Below are positions 28,058-32,994 of a stretch of DNA of 32,994 nucleotides, one piece after another. How positions within the stretch are numbered: the stretch's first letter is position 1; each line of letters begins with the position of its first letter. The stretch is taken from positions 1 through 32,994 of IMG/VR virus record IMGVR_UViG_3300042090_000139; one strand, 5' to 3'. A model generated the notes under the pieces. The model had not been told where the DNA came from. It searched no databases and saw only the letters and a list, made by a program, of their open reading frames with translations. A program made the position numbers and the translations under genes. Origin of the DNA: a virus.

Positions 28058-28300
28058 ATGAATTGGTTTGAATATTTATTCCTAATTCCGATACAAGCGC
28101 TTAACAACATACGCTCAAATGTGTGGGCGGTGATTCTCATTATAGTAGGTATTCCGTTGGTATTACACGGTCATGAGAATATTGGGAGCTCTTTAATAAC
28201 AGGTGCTTTCGCTGTATTCCGTTCATCTAATACAGACACTGCTCCTATTCCATCAAATGCGGCAGCATCTATACAAATAAACGCTGGCGAAAAAGACTAA
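28058..28300 (+). CDS. Small membrane protein, holin candidate
   Basis: An 80-residue protein with a strong membrane segment (about 22-40, VWAVILIIVGIPLVL) and a weaker hydrophobic one (about 44-56, IGSSLITGAFAVF), then a polar tail. The ATG at 28058 has AGGTAGG upstream; a TTG at 28037 in frame would only read back into the peptidase gene. Size, two possible segments and position directly after the peptidase fit a holin, which would let lysin reach the wall. The family is not recognisable. Confidence 0.6.
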   Translation: MNWFEYLFLIPIQALNNIRSNVWAVILIIVGIPLVLHGHENIGSSLITGAFAVFRSSNTDTAPIPSNAAASIQINAGEKD

Positions 28301-28310
28301 AGGAGAAACC

Positions 28311-28949
28311 ATGGTAAAATTTGCAAATAAATTTTTGTCTACAGCTTTGGCTATTGTAATGATTTTTACAACAATTCCATTTATGACAGGTTGTAGCTCT
28401 TCTCAGGCTCTAGCAGATGTAACAAAATTCGAGCCAGTTGTAATCAATGCTTTAAGTTTGGCTTGCGTAATCGTTCCAACAAATCCACTTTGTGGGACTA
28501 TGAAAACCAAAATTCAAGGAGACTACACCACAGTTGTAAAATTATGGGGTGATTGGAATACAGCCGTTGCTAACGGTACGGCTACATCAGCAATGTGGAA
28601 TGATTTGAATGCGGCTTTCACTGTATTCGAGAGTGATTCAGCTGATATCTTTAGTTTGGGTCTTAGTTTGAATCAACCAGAAGTAACAGCTATTGTAGCT
28701 TCTGCTCAATTATTTTTAGCGACTATTGAAGCTCTGTTTCCTCCATCACCTTCCGCTTCTATGAAATCCGCTAGATTTGCGGCATACGCTACTCCTGGAT
28801 TACATGGATCTGCTTGGCTATCTACTTGGGTTAAGGACTATAACCAAAAAGTATCAGTAGCTCAAAAACTACACCCAAATGCTAAGTTACATCAAGTACA
28901 TATACACAGTCTACCTGTTCGTATAGTTACTCTTGGACGCGTGTCCTAA
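28311..28949 (+). CDS. Phage-encoded lipoprotein
   Basis: A 212-residue protein with a lipoprotein signal: basic start (MVKFANK), hydrophobic core and FMTGC|SSS lipobox with Cys28. Met at -3 is slightly off the usual Leu. The mature part is helical, Ala/Thr-rich, with few charged residues, ending VHIHSLPVRIVTLGRVS. AAAGGAGAAA is a strong ribosome site. Overlaps the next secreted gene by one base. Options are an outer spanin-like lysis protein, although large for that, or a superinfection-exclusion lipoprotein. Neither is proven. Confidence 0.65.
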   Translation: MVKFANKFLSTALAIVMIFTTIPFMTGCSSSQALADVTKFEPVVINALSLACVIVPTNPLCGTMKTKIQGDYTTVVKLWGDWNTAVANGTATSAMWNDLNAAFTVFESDSADIFSLGLSLNQPEVTAIVASAQLFLATIEALFPPSPSASMKSARFAAYATPGLHGSAWLSTWVKDYNQKVSVAQKLHPNAKLHQVHIHSLPVRIVTLGRVS

Positions 28950-29152
28950 TGAAAACCAAGTTAATAATTCTATTATTAGCTTTATCTTCCCTATCTGAGG
29001 CCTCCCAGTTGGACAGCAAATCACTGTTCATTGGCGTAGGCCTTGGAACTGGGACTTTTGCTACTAGAACCTACATTGCTAAACCAGTAGCCCAAGCTAC
29101 AAAGAAAGCAGCTCGTAAATGTGTTCATGTAGTTACTCTAGGTAAAAAGTAA
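28949..29152 (+). CDS. Small secreted protein, 67 residues
   Basis: Starts MKTKLIILLLALSSLSEASQ, a likely signal peptide or single membrane anchor, followed by a Gly/Ala/Thr-rich segment and a basic end (KKAARKCVHVVTLGKK). The end resembles the C-terminus of the preceding lipoprotein (VTLG followed by a basic residue). TAATG overlap with that gene suggests the two act together, as inner and outer spanin pairs often do in overlapping genes, but the sequences do not resemble known spanins. Confidence 0.58.
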   Translation: MKTKLIILLLALSSLSEASQLDSKSLFIGVGLGTGTFATRTYIAKPVAQATKKAARKCVHVVTLGKK

Positions 29153-29169
29153 CAATTAGAGGATGGCCA

Positions 29170-30096
29170 ATGGTTTATCAAAACGACAATTATTCTTTTA
29201 CTTTATCTTTAGTGAGGCCTGATGTTTCAGTGGTGACTATTTTTTCCGTTACTACTAATCCAAGTTTGTCGGATAATGCTACTTATAGTTATGCTTTAGT
29301 TAGTGGCCCTCCTCTCCACTTAGGGACTAATATAGTTGTTACTGGAATGGCTAATTCTGGTAACAATGGAGTTTTCGAAATACAAAACAATTACTACGGT
29401 AACCCTGTCTTTATTAATGGGACTCTTACTAATCCTTCAACATTTAGCGTTGTTAATCCAAACGCAGTGAATATCACCAGTGATTCAGGTACTGGTACAG
29501 TTGGCACCTCTCCTAATGTAACCGTATCTCCAGTCATTCAAATTGTACAACTATCTACTTTTACAGGTATGTTATCAACTGCTGCCGCAATGACATCTAT
29601 AGATTCTTCTAATCAAACTTGGGTCTATACTTGGAGTACTGGTACAGCCACTAACGGCGAGTATGCTGCCATCGTGTCTTACATCTGCGATGGAATTACT
29701 GTAAGTGGGAAGATGATCGAGAAAATCCAAGTCGGAGATATTAATATTACAGGTATCGTAGCCTTGAATGCTACAGTAGCTAAGGATGCTACAGTAGCTA
29801 AAGATGCCACGGTAGCACATATAACGGATTTAGCAAGTATTAATCCTAATACATCTCCAGTTATTCTATCTATACAGGCTGCTACAAATAATCTACCTCC
29901 TGATCCAGCTGGTATGAGTTTGCTAGCTCCAACTATTCAGAATGTTGAAGACATTCACGACGCGTCTCTAGGAAATCAGACTGTAGATAAGACACAAAAC
30001 CCAGCAATTTATGTTATGAACAGACTGGATAATTCAGTACTAGCAACTTATCAGTTAACTGATACAGCTACGACTACTTCTAGAATCCAAATATAA
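29170..30096 (+). CDS. Fibre or baseplate structural protein
   Basis: A 308-residue beta-rich protein. AGAGGA upstream supports the ATG. Residues about 201-217 are three six-residue repeats (ATVAKD, ATVAKD, ATVAH), a register typical of short beta or coiled linker segments in phage fibre proteins. The C-terminal part ends NSVLATYQLTDTATTTSRIQ, a pattern I associate with tail structural proteins. Likely a tail or fibre attachment protein next to the collagen-like fibre gene. Function by context. Confidence 0.6.
   Translation: MVYQNDNYSFTLSLVRPDVSVVTIFSVTTNPSLSDNATYSYALVSGPPLHLGTNIVVTGMANSGNNGVFEIQNNYYGNPVFINGTLTNPSTFSVVNPNAVNITSDSGTGTVGTSPNVTVSPVIQIVQLSTFTGMLSTAAAMTSIDSSNQTWVYTWSTGTATNGEYAAIVSYICDGITVSGKMIEKIQVGDINITGIVALNATVAKDATVAKDATVAHITDLASINPNTSPVILSIQAATNNLPPDPAGMSLLAPTIQNVEDIHDASLGNQTVDKTQNPAIYVMNRLDNSVLATYQLTDTATTTSRIQI
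29770..29820 (+). repeat. Short tandem repeat coding Ala-Thr-Val-Ala-Lys-Asp
   Basis: Two near-identical 18-base units (29770-29787 and 29788-29805, one base different) and a partial third (29806-29820). It is part of the structural protein gene. Confidence 0.85.
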
Positions 30097-30105
30097 GGTA
30101 ATAAT

Positions 30106-30873
30106 ATGCCAGTATTAAATACATCTTTTCATATCACATTGCCTGCTGGATTAACTCTGACTAACGGTTCTGTCTTGAATACTCCAGCGACATTCGATGT
30201 TGTCAGTGCTTTGATGCCTTATTATGCTTCAGTAGATCAGGTGCGTTTACAAGGCGGTATATATCTTCGTAAATTGGCCGACTTGACTATTGCTGCTATG
30301 ATTTATAATGCGAGTAAAGAGGTAGATTTACTTTACCCTCCAGGCGCTCAAGCCACATTCCAGAATAGTCCTAATGTATTTAGATTCTTAGGATCCAGAA
30401 ATCAATATACACAAGCTTTATGTACCAAGAAATTGATTGAAGGTATATTAGGTCTTGTTGGAGTGCCCGCTTCTCATATTCTTGCCAATCTTTCTATCAC
30501 CCGTCAGCGTCCAAATGAGAATGAGGGTGTGGGACAAAGGATAACCTCGTTAGAGGAAACACTGAAGCTGTATGAACCTACTATACGCTCTGGTGGAAAT
30601 GTTGTACCAGGCGGACATGCTAAATTTCAGTTCGCTGCCAAGGGGGTGTTCGATTGGACTGAACGTACTCCTGCTCGTACATGGATGTCTACAGGTATGG
30701 GTGCCAATTCTTCTTCACAAGACTTCGGTTCACCTACTGGTGGCCGTGGTAAACCTGTAAAGTTTTTTAGCTCACCGTTTTATTCTCCTCCAATAATTAA
30801 TCTTAGATCTGGTATATATCAAGGAGCTTATCCGCTGGTTACAGTGTATCCTTATCCTCAGAATTCACCATAA
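30106..30873 (+). CDS. Structural protein of unknown type
   Basis: A 255-residue protein. The N-terminal half is mixed with helices (VVSALMPYYASVDQVRL, LTIAAMIYNASKEVDLL), the C-terminal half is Gly/Ser/Pro-rich with FSSPFYSPPI and YPYPQNSP at the end. AAGGTAATA lies before the ATG. It precedes the second collagen-like gene. Perhaps a tail connector or fibre adaptor; no family recognised. Confidence 0.6.
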   Translation: MPVLNTSFHITLPAGLTLTNGSVLNTPATFDVVSALMPYYASVDQVRLQGGIYLRKLADLTIAAMIYNASKEVDLLYPPGAQATFQNSPNVFRFLGSRNQYTQALCTKKLIEGILGLVGVPASHILANLSITRQRPNENEGVGQRITSLEETLKLYEPTIRSGGNVVPGGHAKFQFAAKGVFDWTERTPARTWMSTGMGANSSSQDFGSPTGGRGKPVKFFSSPFYSPPIINLRSGIYQGAYPLVTVYPYPQNSP

Positions 30874-30892
30874 CTAGTTATGTGCTAATTTC

Positions 30893-32994
30893 ATGTCCAA
30901 TTATATCGACAGTCTATCTGCGGTTGTAATTCTTACCCAGAATTCGGGAGGAACAAACGCTTTACTTCCTACACTGCCGACGGTTAGAGCTGCTAAGGGT
31001 ACAACATTAAGTCAATACCTTTTAATGGTATTCTTGGCCTCTGATTGGGCCGTAGGTAGGACTGCGAACTCGTATGCCATTGGCACGACACAATTAGATA
31101 ATTTTGGTAATTGGATATCTTCTATCGCTGTATCCGCTGGACAAACATACACAGTTCTAATTCGTAATAATTCAGGACTAACTCAAGTAATCCAACCTAA
31201 TCTGGTAGTTTCTGCTTATGTAGCTCCTACTGAGAATACTGGATCTGGTAGCACTGGATATACTGGTTATACTGGATTTAATGGAACATCTGGATACACA
31301 GGCTATACTGGTTATACTGGGCCAGCAGGCCAAAACGGTTCGGATGGATCTCCTGGTCGAATAGGCCCTACAGGATATACTGGTGCTGGAGGGTCTGGAT
31401 CTATTGGACCTACAGGGTATACTGGATATACTGGAACTGGTGGATATACTGGTTATACAGGTTACACTGGAATAGGCACTATCGGTGCTACTGGATATAC
31501 TGGTTACACTGGTTCTTCTGGCTCTCCAGGAACAACTGGATATACTGGATATACAGGCTTTGGATCAACTGGATATACTGGATTTACTGGAAGTGCTGGA
31601 ACACAAGGACCTACAGGGTATACTGGTTATACAGGCTTCTCGGGTTCTTCTGGATCTAACGGTCCAACAGGATATACTGGATACACAGGGCCTGGTAGTT
31701 TTACTGGCTATACTGGATATACTGGATATACAGGATACACTGGTTCTGGTGCTTTCACAGGTTATACAGGTCCAACAGGTTATACAGGATATACTGGTTC
31801 TGGAGCATTCACTGGTTATACAGGATACACAGGGTATACAGGTTACACTGGTTCTGGAGGAACTGGTTATACAGGTTATACTGGACCAACAGGTCCCACT
31901 GGATACACTGGACCTGTAGGAAGTATAGGTCCAACTGGTTATACAGGATATACTGGATTTGGTGCCACAGGGTATACAGGATACACGGGTTATACTGGTC
32001 TTATTGGGCCTACTGGATATACGGGGTATACTGGAGCGGGTAATTTCACGGGATACACTGGATATACAGGATATACTGGTCCCGCAGGAAGTGTAGGAGT
32101 AACTGGTTACACGGGTTATACAGGATACACAGGTTATACTGGTGTAGGTTCAACGGGGTATACGGGATATACAGGATCAACTGGTTATACGGGTTATACA
32201 GGCTACACTGGTCCTGGTAATTTTACAGGATACACAGGGTATACAGGAACTACGGGTTACACTGGTTATACTGGAGTAGGAGCGTTCACTGGTTATACAG
32301 GCTACACTGGTTATACTGGTTACACAGGTGCGGGCGCTTTTACAGGATATTCTGGTTACACGGGTTATACAGGATACACGGGAGCAGGGAATTTTACAGG
32401 ATATACTGGTTACACTGGATACACAGGGTCATCTGGAATTGGAAGCACTGGTTACACTGGCTATACAGGATACACTGGTTATACAGGACCTCAAGGACCG
32501 TCGATACAGTTTCTAGATATTAGTGCTAATACAATAGCTATAAATCCAAATGGATATAATATTACAGTAGCTTACTTAGATTATAGTCCAATTCTATTGC
32601 CGCATAATAACCAGACAGTATCATTAAATGACGGAACTATAAACGGTCAAATCGTATTTATAGTAGCAAATTCTAGCGCAGCTAATGGTGATTATTGGGA
32701 TGTTCAAGGAACATATTCTGGAGCTGGCTCTGATATTTTTGTAGGGGGAGCTATTGCTAATAGCTCCGACAATTCAAGCGGTGCCACCGTAGTTTGGAGT
32801 CAAACTAACGGTTGGTGGGAAATACAAGAACTATATAATTCAACGGATGATAATGGAGGCGGTGGAGGAGGATCAGGATCCACAGGATACACTGGTTATA
32901 CTGGTTATTCTGGATACACTGGACCTATAGGAGCTACTGGCTCCACAGGATACACGGGCTACACTGGATACACTGGGTATACGGGTCCAGGAAA
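30893..32994 (+). CDS. Second collagen-like fibre protein, partial
   Basis: The frame from ATG 30893 stays open to the window end, over 700 residues, so the gene continues beyond. The first about 115 residues form a beta-rich head ([20 protein letters not shown] onward). Then comes a long Gly-x-y stretch (31241-32500, about 420 codons) dominated by Gly-Tyr-Thr, a beta-rich globular domain (about 32501-32870, with [19 protein letters not shown]) and a new repeat stretch to the end. The start has no clear Shine-Dalgarno sequence; translation may be coupled to the gene ending at 30873. It is a paralogue in style of the fibre at 9294. Confidence 0.82.
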   Translation, partial: MSNYIDSLSAVVILTQNSGGTNALLPTLPTVRAAKGTTLSQYLLMVFLASDWAVGRTANSYAIGTTQLDNFGNWISSIAVSAGQTYTVLIRNNSGLTQVIQPNLVVSAYVAPTENTGSGSTGYTGYTGFNGTSGYTGYTGYTGPAGQNGSDGSPGRIGPTGYTGAGGSGSIGPTGYTGYTGTGGYTGYTGYTGIGTIGATGYTGYTGSSGSPGTTGYTGYTGFGSTGYTGFTGSAGTQGPTGYTGYTGFSGSSGSNGPTGYTGYTGPGSFTGYTGYTGYTGYTGSGAFTGYTGPTGYTGYTGSGAFTGYTGYTGYTGYTGSGGTGYTGYTGPTGPTGYTGPVGSIGPTGYTGYTGFGATGYTGYTGYTGLIGPTGYTGYTGAGNFTGYTGYTGYTGPAGSVGVTGYTGYTGYTGYTGVGSTGYTGYTGSTGYTGYTGYTGPGNFTGYTGYTGTTGYTGYTGVGAFTGYTGYTGYTGYTGAGAFTGYSGYTGYTGYTGAGNFTGYTGYTGYTGSSGIGSTGYTGYTGYTGYTGPQGPSIQFLDISANTIAINPNGYNITVAYLDYSPILLPHNNQTVSLNDGTINGQIVFIVANSSAANGDYWDVQGTYSGAGSDIFVGGAIANSSDNSSGATVVWSQTNGWWEIQELYNSTDDNGGGGGGSGSTGYTGYTGYSGYTGPIGATGSTGYTGYTGYTGYTGPG
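31241..32500 (+). repeat. Long collagen-like repeat stretch (second fibre gene)
   Basis: Nine-base units coding Gly-x-y, mostly Gly-Tyr-Thr, without charged residues in most of its length. At least eight breaks of the form Gly-x-Gly-(Asn/Ala/Ser)-Phe-Thr occur (near 31690, 31745, 31803, 32035, 32212, 32276, 32327, 32383) and Gly-x-Gly-Ser-Thr breaks near 31562, 32143 and 32440. Synonymous codons vary between units. Confidence 0.9.

Noticed and set aside
31485-32516. Leu/Asp/Val-rich open frames in the second fibre gene.
   Set aside because: Same shadow effect; the frame from 30893 is open through the whole stretch and encodes the regular repeat and globular domains.

Overview
The window is a contiguous piece of a tailed double-stranded DNA phage genome (Caudoviricetes). 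The evidence is a large terminase, a portal, a prohead protease fused to a scaffold-like region, an HK97-type major capsid protein, lysis genes and long fibre genes. All recognisable genes lie on the + strand, tightly packed, often with one-base TAATG stop/start overlaps. DNA is AT-rich and TAA, TAG and TGA all act as stops, so the code is standard. I see no integrase, repressor, tRNA or CRISPR array. The host cannot be named; Sec-type signal peptides, a lipoprotein signal and an M15 peptidase only say that it is a bacterium with peptidoglycan.

Layout. 1-3.1 kb: a small Cys-rich protein, a GT2-like glycosyltransferase, a duplicated GT31-like glycosyltransferase, a strong promoter followed by a structured leader, and a second small Cys-rich protein. 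3.1-4.5 kb: a four-Cys protein (possible packaging partner), a JAMM/MPN metalloprotease and a small basic protein. 4.5-6.7 kb: three small Gly/Ala-rich hydrophobic proteins and one beta-rich protein. 6.75-9.3 kb: large terminase and a small protein. 9.3-17.3 kb: a 925-residue collagen-like fibre protein, a 1218-residue protein with a signal peptide, and a 512-residue Ser/Thr/Gln-rich protein. 17.3-26 kb: head module (portal, small protein, decoration candidate, protease/scaffold, second structural protein, Com-like zinc protein, HNH endonuclease, major capsid protein) closed by the one clear intrinsic terminator. 26-30.9 kb: small proteins, an Ig-like protein, a lysis-like group (M15 peptidase, small membrane protein, lipoprotein, small secreted protein) and two structural proteins. 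30.9 kb to the end: a second collagen-like fibre gene, cut by the window edge.

How it may fit together. The head genes build a procapsid; the protease probably also yields a separate scaffold from an in-frame GTG start with a strong ribosome site. The two collagen-like proteins have Gly-Tyr-Thr as the dominant triplet and almost no charge, with Thr at nearly every third position, and the same genome carries two glycosyltransferase genes. The most interesting hypothesis is a phage-encoded system that O-glycosylates Thr-rich collagen fibres. A recurring ATACTA-type element before several genes, twice directly abutting a start codon that lacks a ribosome site, looks like the phage promoter.
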